Below, piece by piece: positions 48,060 to 60,867 of a stretch of 64,000 nucleotides of DNA. The translations under genes were made by a program, and so were the position numbers. The stretch covers positions 95,436,151 through 95,500,150 of the forward strand of contig NC_133120.1 in assembly GCF_033568475.1 (NCBI RefSeq). Reading direction: 5' to 3'. Below the pieces are notes generated by a model, which did not search any database, was not told where the DNA came from, and saw only the letters and a program-made list of their open reading frames with translations. How positions within the stretch are numbered: the first letter of the stretch is position 1; every line of letters starts with the position of its first letter. This stretch comes from Henckelia pumila. Taxonomy: Eukaryota > Streptophyta > Magnoliopsida > Lamiales > Gesneriaceae.

Positions 48060-48570
48060 AAAAATTACAATTTTAGTCATGTAATGTTAGTTTGATTTTG
48101 GTTTTAGTCCTATAACTTTTCAAATTTTGGTCTTAGTCAAGTAATTTATATTTTTTTTGGGTTCTTAATCGAAAGTCACTAAATCAATCGAATATTACTT
48201 ATTTGACACTCATATTTTCCTACATGACTCATTTGGCGTTGATATTTTTCTACATGGCTCATTTGGCAAGAATTGACAATATGTTACACAAGTTAAAATC
48301 CATTACACAACAATAAAGAAAAAACAACGCTAAATGTTCACAAATCGGGGGAAAAAAACTTGTCGTTTAGTTTAATTTTGATTAGCTATATTTTAATATG
48401 TTTAATATAAATTTAATTTTAAGCATACGAGTCTTACAAAAGATCATTCATATAAAACTAAGACGTCACATAAGTAATATTCAATTGATTTAGTGACTTC
48501 CGATGAAAAAATGACAAAAAAAAAAAAATGCGATATTGGACTAAGACCAAACTTTGAAAAATTATATAAC
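48060..48570. repeat. Fold-back element of about 510 bases
   Basis: Long imperfect inverted arms: the left contains gtcactaaatcaatcgaata (about 48175) and the right its near complement (attcaattgatttagtgac, about 48480). Outer parts 'caaattttggtcttagtc' and 'gactaagaccaaactttg' also pair. The loop is AT-rich. Confidence 0.7.
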
Positions 48571-48901
48571 AAAGTTGTTTGGTGAGCTTAAAAGCACTAC
48601 GAAACAACTTATATAAGTTTTTTCAATTTTTTGGTAACAATTTGGTCAACAGCTTATAAACGCTCAAAACAAGCTATTTTTTAAAAAAATTGTTGTTAAC
48701 CTAATTTTTTTTAAAAAAAATATCTTATTTTAAAATTTTATTTCTTCAAAATAATCTTATATATTTACATAAATCTCCACCATATCCTCTACTCATTCAT
48801 ATATTAAATTTTTTTTAGATAAATTTTTTGATAATTTTGACAATAAAGATCTTATAATGTCAAACACATCAACATATTAATTTGTTTAAAATAACCCAAA
48901 T

Positions 48902-49023
48902 AACGGTAAATTGATGTTCAGTCCCTATATCCAAACTCAAATACATGATCAGTCCCTGTCAGAAAAAATAGTTGTTTACAGTCCCTGGGTCCACATGATT
49001 TTTTTTCGGATAAAAGTCGGTAC
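48902..49023. repeat. Dispersed repeat, copy 1 of 2
   Basis: Contains gttcagtccctatatccaaa and ends ttttttcggataaaagtcgg. It matches 52927-53055 in the same orientation with scattered substitutions. Confidence 0.7.
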
Positions 49024-49489
49024 AAAATATATCATTAATATCAATATTTGCTTACATGTTTGAGACACTCTAAGATAGAAATTGGCTACGTATAAATCAA
49101 ATTCATAAACGGAAATATATAGAATGTTTATAAATAAATAAATAATTTTTTTTTAAATGTGGGGTTTGGGGGAAGAAAAAGAAGAGAAACCGTCAGATTA
49201 GCCCTGTTTTGAAGCCTAGTTTGTGGGACGGGCCTCGGGGTTGCCTGGTTTTACGCAATGGGGCTAAATTGTGGCTTCGACCTAAGTACAACAAGCCCAT
49301 TTCCCACCCTGCTTTATATTCAGGCTTTAGTCTTACCGGATTTTGCCGAAGTCATAAATGTCTTTTTCTCTGCATTTGTTTGCCTATTGAAATAAAATTA
49401 TTATTGCATAATTCACACGCAACAATATTATGACATGCGATACCTAATTAAAATTGCAACCCACATCTATTAGTTACGCTAGCTGCAAC

Positions 49490-50028
49490 TAGAACTGTCA
49501 AACGGGTCAACTCATAGTGGGGCGGGCCGGCCCACCAAAAACCCACTTTTTAGCGGGTCGATGGCGGGCCGACCCACCATCCTGGCAGGTTCAAAATCCT
49601 CAACCCAACCCAACCCAAGGTAGGTTGCGGGTTAGGCGGGCCGGCCCGCGGATTGAATTACAACAAATAAAAATAAATAAATAATATTATAATTAATTAT
49701 AAAAATCATTTCATAAATAAATATTAATATAAACATATTAATAAAAATTTTAATTATTGATTTCAGGTGTGCAAATTTTATATAAAGTAATTAATATAAA
49801 AAAAATTCACAACTTTTATTAAAAAATACATATATAACAATAAAAATAAAATTAAATTATTAATTCTCTAGGCCCGCGGGCCAACTCGTGCGGGTCGCGG
49901 CCTAGGCGGGTTGGCCCATCTAGGCCCACCTTTTGTTGGGTTGAAAAAATTTCAACCCAACCCACTTAAATTATGTGACGGACCGGGCCGGGCCAACTCG
50001 GCGGGCCTAACCCAAATTGACGGCTCTA
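49490..50028. mobile_element. hAT-type MITE
   Basis: 539 bases with terminal inverted repeats TAGAACTGTCAA and TTGACGGCTCTA, flanked by the perfect 8-base duplication GCTGCAAC (49482-49489 and 50029-50036). GC-rich self-complementary arms full of gggcgggccggcccacc-type blocks enclose an AT-rich core (about 49660-49860). TIR sequence and 8-base duplication fit the hAT superfamily. There is no transposase. Confidence 0.9.
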
Positions 50029-50914
50029 GCTGCAACAACCAACTCAAGTTCTTTGCCACATATATATCGCACGATATTGTTTCTGATTGATGACACGGAG
50101 ATTGAATTTGGATGTTAAATTTCACAGCTTCGCAACCAAAATCTTTGAAAAAAATTATTTAGTTTCAAATTTCATATTGTTATCGTATCGAAAAATTCGG
50201 TATCGTTATCATACTACCGAAAATTCGATATTTTTTCAGTACCGTAATTTCGATATATATACCTCCTACTTTGAACTTCCACTTCCGATAGACTCACTTC
50301 ACAAGCTATATCTATATATCTGCATTTCAAACAAAAAAAAAAAAAAGAGCACACATACACACACAATTACGTGCCTAGCTAGCTGCAAAATTAGGTAATA
50401 TATAACACAAGCACGACATTTTGATTAATCATGACAAAATATTGAAGTTCAACAAGACTTATTGTCACATATAATGTAATAGAAATGCTCCTCTATAGAT
50501 AATATATCATTCCAAGAATTATTTGGGATTTTACGGATGGACTGCATTGAAGAAAAACTGGAAATTACCTGAACATCATACTTGATCATCTTAATTAATC
50601 CTGCACAACAATTCCAAAATAAAATTTTAATCTTTGTGTGCATAAAAAATTAGACTATTAATCTGAAGACACACACACACACACAGATATCAAACTTGTC
50701 ATGGTTAGAATTAGATACAAAATTAAACTTTCTACGTACTTCTGTCGAATCTAGCTACTTGGCCTGAACCAACGGAAAAATTCAAAATTATACATATTTT
50801 CTAAAAATAATATTCCCTCAATTCAGTCAGATCACCGCCAAATTTCCTAATTAATACCTCTCTATTAAATTCAGGAGGCCAAAACAAAAAATATCAAAAA
50901 GGAATAATGAAGGG

Positions 50915-51090
50915 AAATGCTATATGTACACATTGAATTACACATTGGGTTACACGCTACGCATGAAATTACAAAAATATTTATCCACTTGATTTGGAAA
51001 AAAATTTTTCAAAATACATTAAGGATATTTATGTAATTTCAAGTGCAACGTTAGCATCACCCGATAATGAATTAATATGTACTGAGAAGG
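50915..51090. repeat. MITE-like fold-back
   Basis: Left arm tgtacacattgaattacaca and acgcatgaaattacaaaaat; right arm atttatgtaatttcaagtgc and ending aatgaattaatatgtac. The pairing is imperfect. Confidence 0.45.
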
Positions 51091-52266
51091 GCTCATATTT
51101 CGAAAGATCGCACAAAATATTACACCTTTAATTTGTTGGACTTACCCAAATTCATCATATATACCAATGTCCAATAGAGACAATGAGGAAAATGTTTATT
51201 ATGCATATCTGGATGTCTCCATCTTTCTCAGAGTCATGATTTTACAAACTATTTTGGCCTATATTCATCTGATCTTTTCATCTTTTCTTATATATTTTTG
51301 GTTATGAGAATCTTTCTTCCATATTTGGGGAGTGTTTGAAAAAAATTATGATTTTATAGAAGTGATTAAATCAATTTATAGATTGTGAAAAGTGGAGTAA
51401 AATCGGAAGTAGGTATAGTTTGAAAACAAAAGAGAAAAGCTGATAATCAAAAGTGAATAGTGTTTGATAAATAAGTTATTATAGTATCATTTTGATAAAA
51501 AAAAATTGCAAAATTTTTATGAATACAAAAAATATGTAAAAAATAATTCTGAAATGCAAATTATATAAAAATGCAAAATATTATTTTAAAAATAAATGCT
51601 TGTTATAAAATATGATTGAAATTTAATAAATTATATTAGAAACTATTAAAAACTCATATGAGTGAAAATTATGTCAAATGAATCAAGGGTATATAATGAT
51701 CTATATTTTAAAGATATAAATATCAACTTAATTATTTTAAACTCTAAACTAAAAAGCAGAAGTAGGAAAAAAAAAACACTACACTCTTGCTTTTAGCTTT
51801 TGGCTAAAATTATAAAAGTTGAACCTAAAGTTGTCATTCACAAACACTAAAAAAAAAAAAAACACTTTCATACAGCTATGCATGGAATATAAAAAATATT
51901 TCTTAGAAACTCGATCAAAACACTCACGTGGTCTCTTACAAGTTAGTTCACATTTACAAATTACAGTAGTAGTACTGTGGATCGGTTGCATGTATATATA
52001 ATATATACCTACCTGAGATTTCCTGTTATTTTCATAATGAAGTAATTAAAGTTTACATGTTGCGGCATAACGGTGGCATAGAAAAATCAACAGTACTGCA
52101 GCCACCCAATTATGATCAAACAAAGGGAATTAATGACACCTGCGCCCGCATGACAGTATAAATATTAACAGCTAGCAAATAATTCTGAATTTGTACCAAA
52201 CCCTGATACCAACTTTGAATGCATGAATGGATAATATTGTTTTAATGTTTTTTACCGTAGTGCTAT

Positions 52267-52716
52267 TAAAGCATCTCCGATTAATGGCCTGATTTTCTCA
52301 CCCAACCAAGTGTTATTTTCAGCGCCATGTTGGAGAAGAGTTATATGATTGCATCAAATTTGTTGTAATCCTATAACAATAGCTTGAAGCTTTTTCATTT
52401 TTCTCAGCGTTATTTTCAGTGCTATGTTGGAGGAGCCAATTTGGTGCAACACTGTAGCAATAGCGTAAAGTTTTTTCAATTTTTTTCCTTTTATATATAT
52501 ATAAAAATAAATAAATAAATTATTCATGTGTACATAAATATTTGGAATAAATTATTTGTTAAATAAAATAATAGAGATTATTCCGAAAACATTTTTTTTA
52601 GTGTAGAGTTAATTTAGAGTTGATGGATTGAAGATGTGTTTTGTATTTGATGTAAAAATTATACTATTGAAGTTAGTGTTACATCAAAATAATGTAATAG
52701 GTTGGAGACGATCTTA
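52267..52716. repeat. Probable MITE
   Basis: Left end agcatctccgattaatggc and right end aataggttggagacgatct are imperfect inverses. Inside, the block tgttattttcagcgccatgt is repeated as cgttattttcagtgctatgt about 95 bases later. Confidence 0.5.
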
Positions 52717-52926
52717 AATATGATCTCTTTTTTTTAAGGCTCTTAAATATGTTATTTGGTTATGTAATTTATGCTAGCATATAATTAATATCCACACACA
52801 TACGTCCATTTGTAAAAACAAATGGACAAATTATAAATGTGGAATAATGCAAGGATATCATGGGCCGAACAGAATCTTGGCAAATCCCAAAAGGACTCTA
52901 GTCTCTATATTATTAATTAAAAATAG

Positions 52927-53055
52927 CCGTTAAATTGATGCTCAGTTCTTATACCCAAACTCAAATATATGATTAGTTTCTGTCAAAAAAAATAATTGTT
53001 TACATGCACTTAACTTCTTGGGCTCACATGATTTTTTTCGGATAAAAGTCGTTAC
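52927..53055. repeat. Dispersed repeat, copy 2 of 2
   Basis: The same sequence and orientation as 48902-49023, more degraded. Confidence 0.7.
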
Positions 53056-55368
53056 AAAAAATTAAAAATATGGTATAAATACATGATATTCGATGATTAG
53101 TTGGTTTAAATCTGATACAAAAAATAAAATTTTGAATATAAAATCTAAACATCTTTATCAATTTAATTACCCTTAAAAAGCAGGTGCCAAACCAAATTTT
53201 TATTTAAAAAAATAAAAAATAAAATTGTTCGTCACTACTAGTACAAGAAAGTAATGTACAGTATTTTCGCATGATTTGACAGAAAGGAATTAAGTAAACC
53301 TAACTTTGTCGAACGAAAAGTCTAGCTTGAAGTAGACCAAACAATATAATTTTTTTATGCAAAGAATGCAACCATGTATTTAATTAGATTATATATATAT
53401 ATATAGACTGAAATGCTTAAGTTGTTTATGTGATCATATGCTCTCCGCATTCCTCAAGATTAGTTCACTCCAAGTTGGGACTTAATTAGTTGATGGTGAT
53501 CGAAAATTTAATTCGCAAACGGAGTCGGCGAAAATTAGATGACATTAAAGGAAGGGCGTTGGAATGGGTTGAATAGGTGATCGAAATCAGGGTTGATATT
53601 TGAAGGGATCCTGTGGCTAGGGTAGGCTCCAGCCCCACTTTTTTTTTTAAAAAAAATAGTAGTTTTAATTTTTAAATTTTCTTAATTCACTCTCATGCTT
53701 TAAAAATAAATTAAATAAAACTTCATACCCATGTAAAAAAAATTAAAATAGAACAATTCTCACAAATCACACTTCATTCACGTCTATTGTTTAGTTTATT
53801 GTCGTAGTTTTAATTTGAAATTATGCGATTTTAAAGTAAAATTTGACAAATCTAAAATTATCTTGCATATTTAATTGAAATTTATTTTCAATTGACATAA
53901 TATTGGCTAATGATTTATATAAATTTGGATTTTTACCCTAAAAATCTATTGTTGCGAATTTTGGTAAAAATAACCAATTAGTTGAAATATTTGAGAATTA
54001 TTGATGCTTCAATTATTTTTGGTATTGTATTGTTATTTTTCGATTTATAATAACAAAAAAATTAAATATTTACGAGATTTGAAAATTAATTCTTTTGTTG
54101 AAATTTTTTGGGATAATTAGATTTCTAGTTCGCTAACTTAGGGAACGAAGAAAATAAAAAATATTAAGTTATTTTTAACCAATATAAAGCATAAATCTAC
54201 TACGGTATAGATGTGATCAAAATATCCGTTTTAACCAAAATAATCAAACGAATGAATTAATTTGAAAAATTGTTTAGTGTTTATTATTTTTTGTGTTTTA
54301 AAATATCGATTAGTTCAGTTGAGTTTCGGTTTTTAACATAAAACTTTATTTTGGTTAACCGACATATCGAACTTTTATATAAAAAAATTAATATTATTAA
54401 ATTTTTTTAATTAAGTTTATTAGGATATAAATATTAAAAAAATTTAATAAAATTTTATTGGACAATTGAACTAGACTTGAAAATATATTTTTTTAAAAAA
54501 AATTAAATTTAAATTTATTGTGTTCAATTTTTATATTAAATTTTGTTAGTTAAAGCTTCAATTTTTTTTAAAAAAATTCTATAAGTTCAGTTAATTCGGT
54601 TTATAAAAAATTTTCGGTCTGGTTGTAACGTTCGTTGTATTCGGTTAAATTTGCCGGTAATTCAATTTTAAAAAATTTGGTTCGATTTTAATGGAATGCT
54701 CACTCTAACTATTACTAACACGGGGAGGAGCCAGCTCCAGCTAGTTTTTATTCCTTGCTCCGCCCCTAATTAGGGATCTGTAAGTATATATAATTTCGAA
54801 ATTGAAACCTATATATACATATATTAAATTAGAGAATTTTTACTAAACAGATTCTATGGATTGCCAGCACTAGCTGTTTTGAAGCAATCTACAAAAAAAA
54901 AATCCCAAAATTGTAGATTGTTTCTTGAATGAGAAATTGTAGATTTGCAGTGTGATCTTATTAGGCAAATCAATTGATGGATGGATATATAAGGTTTAAT
55001 TCGAGTGGGACGTACAGTGGGGTCACTCTCAAAAAAAAAATTTCAACAAGCTTGTAGTATATTAATATAGTTATATGTATATAACTAAGGAGAAATAGTT
55101 TAATATTTGGTTTCTTGACCAGGGTGATCACCAAAAAATTGTCCAAAAAACTAGGGTTTCTATTTTTGGTGGATGGATCAAGCTAGGGTTTCTTGGCTTG
55201 TATAAAGACTGTGATCCTGACCAAAGATGTAGATATCAGCTATTTCCTTATTTAACTGGTGAACATCCCCACAATCACCATTTTGGAAACAATGGGGACT
55301 TCGTAGTGTTCTTTCCATTATATATAGCTTGTCAGTAATTCCAAGTGAACTCTTAGCTTCCAACTGAC

Positions 55369-55396
<28 letters not shown>

Positions 55397-55399
<3 letters not shown>

Positions 55400-55529
55400 T
55401 TTCGATTACATGGACAACCATCATGGACAACTACGTGAGCAACAGCTGATGTGACACCTTGTACATCCAATGGGTGTCAGCTGTTGCTCACGTAGTTGTC
55501 CATGGTGGTTGTCCATGTGATCAAAACTC
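55397..55529. repeat. Near-perfect hairpin downstream of the LSH gene
   Basis: Arms of about 58 bases. The left runs catggacaaccatcatggac and aactacgtgagcaacagctg; the right carries the complement of both with a few mismatches and one small length difference. The loop is about 15 bases. It sits in TATATA flanks, so it is probably a MITE with a TA-rich target. The transcribed form would be a long double-stranded stem. Confidence 0.85.
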
Positions 55530-55691
55530 TATATATATATATAAAAAGATGTGAATGTTACTTATATAAATACGAAACAAGGGGAATATTCATATATAAA
55601 ATCTTGAGAGGATCGATGAGATTAAGTAAGAATAATTACCATGTGTTGATCTTGCGAAAACCGAGGCTTATAGTTAATTCAAAGGGGATGC

Positions 55692-56210
55692 TTAATTCGG
55701 ATTCCTGCTGATGTGTTGTTCATCACGTTGGGCTTTGTTTTGATGATTGATTTTCTTGATCTTCTTCTTCTTGTGTGGAATCCCTCTAGCCTTAACTTGA
55801 ATCTCCTTCACTTCCCGCAAATAAAGCCGGATCGACCCGTCTCCGAACGGGTTAGTCTCTGGTGATCCCCCGTGCTCTTCGTAAGCTGCTCTGAGCCGTC
55901 CGACCAGAGCATCTAGGCTGCCCCAAGCCTGCCTCAGCGGGCATGTGCACGGCGCCTGGGGATCGGGCTGCCCGAAGAAAACACACCCATGCAAGTGAAC
56001 CTTAGTTTTCCCGAACTGGTCTAGGTATCGGAGGAATTCCAGAACGTGGTTGTAGTTAAACTGTGAGAGTGCAACGGAAGGTCTCATCTGGTTCTTCAAG
56101 TACTGACCGAAAGTGTTCCAGTCTCTTCTCTTCTGGGATTCGTAGCGGCTGAGCTGCCGTGGAAATGGTGGATTACTGGCGGAGCCTCCTCTAAAGATGA
56201 TTGGATTCAT
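55692..56210 (-). CDS. LSH: ALOG-domain protein (LIGHT-DEPENDENT SHORT HYPOCOTYLS family)
   Basis: One-exon ORF of 172 residues from the ATG at 56210. After a short N-terminus ([17 protein letters not shown]) comes a complete ALOG domain: [40 protein letters not shown], the zinc-ribbon insert [23 protein letters not shown] with its His and Cys residues, [20 protein letters not shown], and [19 protein letters not shown]. It ends in a lysine-rich nuclear localisation signal ([10 protein letters not shown]) and a polar tail. ALOG proteins are small plant DNA-binding or transcription-associated regulators of light response, meristems and lateral organ boundaries. The domain is intact. The first helix ([17 protein letters not shown]) differs from the best-known members, so a divergent LSH7/8/10-like copy is likely. 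The exact orthologue cannot be named. Confidence 0.92.
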   Translation of the reverse strand: MNPIIFRGGSASNPPFPRQLSRYESQKRRDWNTFGQYLKNQMRPSVALSQFNYNHVLEFLRYLDQFGKTKVHLHGCVFFGQPDPQAPCTCPLRQAWGSLDALVGRLRAAYEEHGGSPETNPFGDGSIRLYLREVKEIQVKARGIPHKKKKIKKINHQNKAQRDEQHISRNPN

Positions 56211-57720
56211 GGGTTTAATTAATTTTGGAAATCGGACAAGAAAAAGAGAAGTTGGAAGAAAATGCTGGAAATGGATTGGATTCTGTGAACAAAGACTGGG
56301 ATACTATATTGAGGGGACACGAGATTCTATGCTACACTTGGAGTACTTTTCCCCTATGATGTGGTCAAATATCAACCATTGGATCATCAACACATATGTC
56401 AATTTCCATAAAAATATAGGGGTCTCACGTGATCTAATGATATTGAAATAGGGGAAGAAACACTCGCATAGACTAACCCGGAGACATGATATGGACCCTT
56501 AATTAGCTTTCAAAGTGCTTTAATTTGTTCTTGATTTTTCTTTTTTTTTTTTAGTTTTTTTATTTATATTTTGTTTTCCCCCTCTCCTTTCATTATTCAT
56601 TTTAAACTAAGGCTCCGCTTGGATAGAACTATTTTAAATCTATGGATTTCAAATGCATTTTTGTTGTTTAGAGAATTAAGTAGTACCACAAACATCAAAT
56701 CTACTTCTTTTATGTTTATATGGTAATTCATGGTAGTTAGGATGAATTTTAAGTTCATCCAATAAAGTGATGATTTAGAATCCTTTTTAATCCATCTAAG
56801 TAATGTGTAAATAATTAAGTTATGAATTTGAGATTTCTCTATGTTTCATTGTTAACACAAAAATTATAATCGAAATCTATGGATTTGAATTACTAAAATC
56901 CATGGCGCAACCTAAGTGTTTGATAGAGCTTCTAGCTAGGAAGCACTTTTCAGTTTTTCCTTAACAATTTATCAAAATTTGTAAAGGAAAAGCTGAGAAG
57001 TGCTTCCTAGAAACTCTCCCAAACACTAACTAATTCTGGTTTGTTTTTAGTTTGAAATCTTACTCATAATAAATTATTTCTAAATATAATTCATTCAAAA
57101 AATTGAAAATAATAAATAATCTACATTACAGGCTTTGGAGAAATTTCTCTTATAATCTATACATAAGTCATAACATATCATAAGAAATTTTTTATATATT
57201 AAATTGTATATAATATATACATAAAATTAATTATAAAATATTCCTTTTAATTGATAAAAATATCATAAAAAGCTATTTTTAAAATTTTGTATATAATATA
57301 TACATAACATATCTTTAATTTTTTTAAAATTTTTATCTATGTATAATTTTGAATTTTCAAATGATCATTTCATCCATGACGACATTAAAATTATTAGGAA
57401 AATTCATTTTTAAAGATTTTAATTTTATTGTATTCTCTAGATGTTTTACACAGATTATTTAACACGCAAAAAAATTAATACGTATGAAATTCCAAAAAAA
57501 GAATTTAACATTATGCACTTATCGTGTACCAAGAGGCATTAGTGTGTGTATAAAATTAAACTTGAGGCTCTTATGTAGTTATATTGTTAACAAACTTTTA
57601 TGCGGTGGTTCGTTTGTTATTTAATACCAAATTTTACCCTATTTTATTTAACACATTTGCTAGTTATAACAAAAAAAATTATTATCGTAAATTTATCAGC
57701 ACATAAATTAATTTGAATAT
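56211..57720. other. Upstream region of the LSH gene
   Basis: The first few hundred bases should hold the LSH promoter and leader; no TATA box could be placed with confidence. A hairpin MITE lies at 56913-57030. The rest is AT-rich. Confidence 0.5.
56913..57030. repeat. Snap-back MITE
   Basis: Inverted arms: left taagtgtttgatagagcttc then aggaagcactttt; right gagaagtgcttcctagaaac then ccaaacactaa. About 118 bases in all. Confidence 0.75.
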
Positions 57721-57838
57721 ATCTAAGGTAGTGTTTGCAACCTCTAAAAATAAGTGATTATGGAAATTCTCTTTATTAATTTGTGAAGAGAATCTCCATA
57801 ATCACTTATTTTTAGAGGTTGCAAACACTACCTTAGAT
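57721..57838. repeat. Near-perfect palindromic MITE
   Basis: 118 bases: a 53-base left arm (atctaaggtagtgtttgcaa onward) and an almost exact reverse-complement right arm around a short tattaatttgt loop. It shares its terminal block gtttgcaa-ctctaaaaa with the element at 63545-63655, so a family exists here. Confidence 0.9.
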
Positions 57839-57915
57839 AGTGTTATTTAAATGATCATTTCATCTCTGATTTAAAGATTATTAATAAAAGAAAAATTCAT
57901 ATAAAAAAAATATAC

Positions 57916-59464
57916 AACTTTTTAAAAGAGTAAAAAATTAATTTGGTACACGAACTATTGGTTAAATATCAAATTGGTACATGAACTATTGTTAATGGTT
58001 TAATTGGTACATGTCCACCGGATTCCGGTCAATTTCAAGTGACATTTTTGTAAAATGTCCAATTTGCCTTTTATTACAAAAAATATACATTTTATTTTTA
58101 ATTTTAATTAGATATATTTGTACATTATATTTTAGACGTAAAAACTGATTTGATTTAAAATTTTATTTTTACATAATATTTATTATATTAGATATATTAA
58201 ATAGATTATATATTTCAACGAAAAGGATTAGATAAATTATATTAAGGCATACAATATCTACATAATTATATATAAATAAATTGATATCAGGGAAAATAAA
58301 TAAATATTTTTAAGCTAAAAATTTGATTTTTGTGTACATAATTTTTTCATTAAAATTTTGAAAAAAATATTGAATAAATAGTGATTGTGATAAAATATTT
58401 TTTAATATTTTAAAAATGTAAAAATTTATTAGATATATTATTTTAATAAAAATATTACGTAAGGTCTAATAAAAATTAATTTAAATTTTTAAATTATATT
58501 TATAATAAAAATTCATCAAAACATCAATTAAACTCCGCCATAACGTGTCACATGTTTTTTTAATCAACAAATAAAAAATTAAAGTTTATTTAAACACAAT
58601 AATTTTATAAGAGAACATGACTAAAAATAAATTGAAAGGCGTTCTCGGTTTTTTTGACGAACAAAAACGATGAAGCTGGTTTTAAAACAAAATAATATTA
58701 TTGCATTTGTATTATCAAAAGACAATTATACCCTTTTCTTCAAAATAATTTGGTCAAAATCCAGTGGACATGTACCAATTAAGCAAATAACAAAAGTTCG
58801 TATATCAATTTGACATTTAATCAATAGTTCATGTATCAAATTAATTTATACTCCTTTTCAATGTTTTTGGAACCGAACCGGACCGGCCGGTTCAACCGGG
58901 AATCGGTCGGTTCTCCGGTCTGGACCAACTCCAAAAACCGGAAAACCGGTCCAACCGATCAAAATCGGTCAAGAACCGGTTGGACCGGTCAAGAATTGGA
59001 AAATCGGTTCAACCGGTTGAACCGGTTTTCAGAATTTTATTTATTTATTTATTTAAAATTTAAGATTTTTTTTATGTTTAAAACTTTAAATTTATTATTT
59101 ATATATATATATACATTATTATTTATAATTTTTACTTTATTTAAAAAATTATTTTAATAATTATTGTTTTTTAAAAATTAAATAATTTATTATTTAAATA
59201 ATTTATAATTATAATTGTTATTTTGAATATATTTAAATATTTATTTAGTTTTCAAAATATGTTAAATATATATTTTTTTGTCTATTTATATAATTTTTGA
59301 GTTTTTAAAATTTAAAATATATTATTTATTATTTTAAATTATATAAACGGTTTTCCGGTTCGACCGCCCGGTTAAAACGGTCCGACTGATTGGACCGTTT
59401 TTTCCAGGTAAACCAGTTCGATCACCGGTTCGGTTATGAAAACACTGCTCCTTTTTTAAAGTTC
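57916..59464. repeat. Long fold-back element, interrupted by a hAT MITE
   Basis: The left arm (57916 to about 58030) repeats ggtacatgaactattg-type text. The right arm (about 58755-58858, continuing at 59456-59464) carries its complement (ccagtggacatgtaccaatt, tcaatagttcatgtatcaaa). The outer right end was displaced by the insertion at 58859-59447. Confidence 0.7.
58859..59447. mobile_element. hAT-type MITE nested in the fold-back element
   Basis: 589 bases with ends CAATGTTTTTGGAACC and GGTTATGAAAACACTG, an imperfect inverted pair. The 8-base duplication CTCCTTTT is perfect (58851-58858 and 59448-59455). Inside, dense ccggttcaaccgg-type self-complementary blocks flank an AT-rich core. Confidence 0.85.
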
Positions 59465-60480
59465 ATTTAATCTGTACATCTTTTTGTATACGCACGCATC
59501 ACTTATCCAAGTGTATTAGTTTTCTCGTTATTTTTTTGAGTTTTATATGGTCAAGAGTATCGCGTACAAAATATAGATTCTAACGGAAAAACAAAACAAG
59601 AAACACAAAAATTACTAGTATGAGACCGACACGTTATTTTTGTTAGACGAATTTCCTATTTGGGTCACCCATAAAAAATATTATTTTTTATGTCAAACAT
59701 ATTATTTTTTATTGTAAATATAGACAAGCATAGTTGACCCGTCTCACAAATAAAGATTTATGAAATCGTCTTACAAAAAATTTACTCAAAAATAAATGTT
59801 TTAATTTTCATGTACGATATGCCTATATTGATGAATATAATCCACCTTTGACATTTGCCTTTCAAATTTATATATATACTAATCGCGTCTGCACACGTGT
59901 TGCGTGTGTAATTAAAATATAAATATTATTTATTGTATACATATATTATATTTTTGTTTCAACCCAATTTAAATTTGAAAATAAAATGAAAGCACAAAAA
60001 TGGAGGAAAATCATGGACGTACAAATGAAGTTTGAAATAAAGATAAAGATAAAGATTTTGTTCCTTTTTTATGAGTATTTTAGATATTAATTCATCTTTG
60101 GTTACACCAAACTAATTTTAATTCGGTTAATAAATTGTGCTCTTCTTTAATAATATAATAAATAAGATATATATATATATATATATATAATCAAATCACG
60201 TGTCGCTTGTTTATATTACGAAAAATAACCTAATGAATTTACGCGGCATACAAATTAAGTGAGATTGCATGAACCAAGTCAAAAAATAAATTTTTATAAA
60301 TTATTTTTCCTATGAAATTAATACAAACATGGATGTTAAATACTTTATTTTATCCGAATAGGTTTAATTTGGTTTTTTTTTCCTTCTTTGAATTTGGGGA
60401 GAAAAAGATGGATGAGTCAGATTTGTCATACATGCTTCAAAAAGATGATAACTCGAGAAAAGATGTGTCATTCTTTTGGT

Positions 60481-60646
60481 AGATGAGATCCTAGCATATG
60501 GGTAATAAATATCCAAATCATGCATTCAACGGTTCATATTTTTATACATAGGCGTAATAAATTATATATTGTTGACGTGACAAATCACGGAACATTAGAT
60601 ATTCTATCATTGTGATATTACCCATATGCTAGGTTAAAATCTATCT
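60481..60646. repeat. Short MITE
   Basis: 166 bases. The left end agatgagatcctagcatatg (then ggtaat) pairs with the right end attacccatatgctaggtta, which ends in atctatct. Confidence 0.75.
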
Positions 60647-60867
60647 GTTTTAAGGTTCCTAAATTTGAAACCTCAAATTACAGGAAATAGGCCGTAGGTT
60701 CAAGATTTGAAATAAATAAGATAAAAAGTAATACCCTTTGATATATAATAATGATAAAAAAACTATTTTGACATTGTCTCATAAGTCAATTTTGTGAGAC
60801 GGATTTTCGATCGACCGAACTGATGATAAAATAATATTTTTTATGTCAAAAATATTAGTTAGGGGTG

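Larger units (their letters stand above)
50037..55370. other. Intergenic region without recognisable genes
   Basis: AT-rich. It holds a fold-back at about 50915-51090, a probable MITE at 52267-52716, dispersed repeat copy 2, and an aged element with gctccagcc-type ends between about 53610 and 54775. Near 50180-50260 there is another 'cggtatcg' low-complexity cluster. No exon was identified. Confidence 0.5.

Noticed and set aside
51329..51850. MITE with gtgtttg / caaacac ends
   Set aside because: Only short end similarity; the interior arms do not pair convincingly.
55178..55363. 61-residue minus-strand ORF near the LSH gene
   Set aside because: It opens with TTG, lacks homology and probably lies in the 3' flank of LSH.
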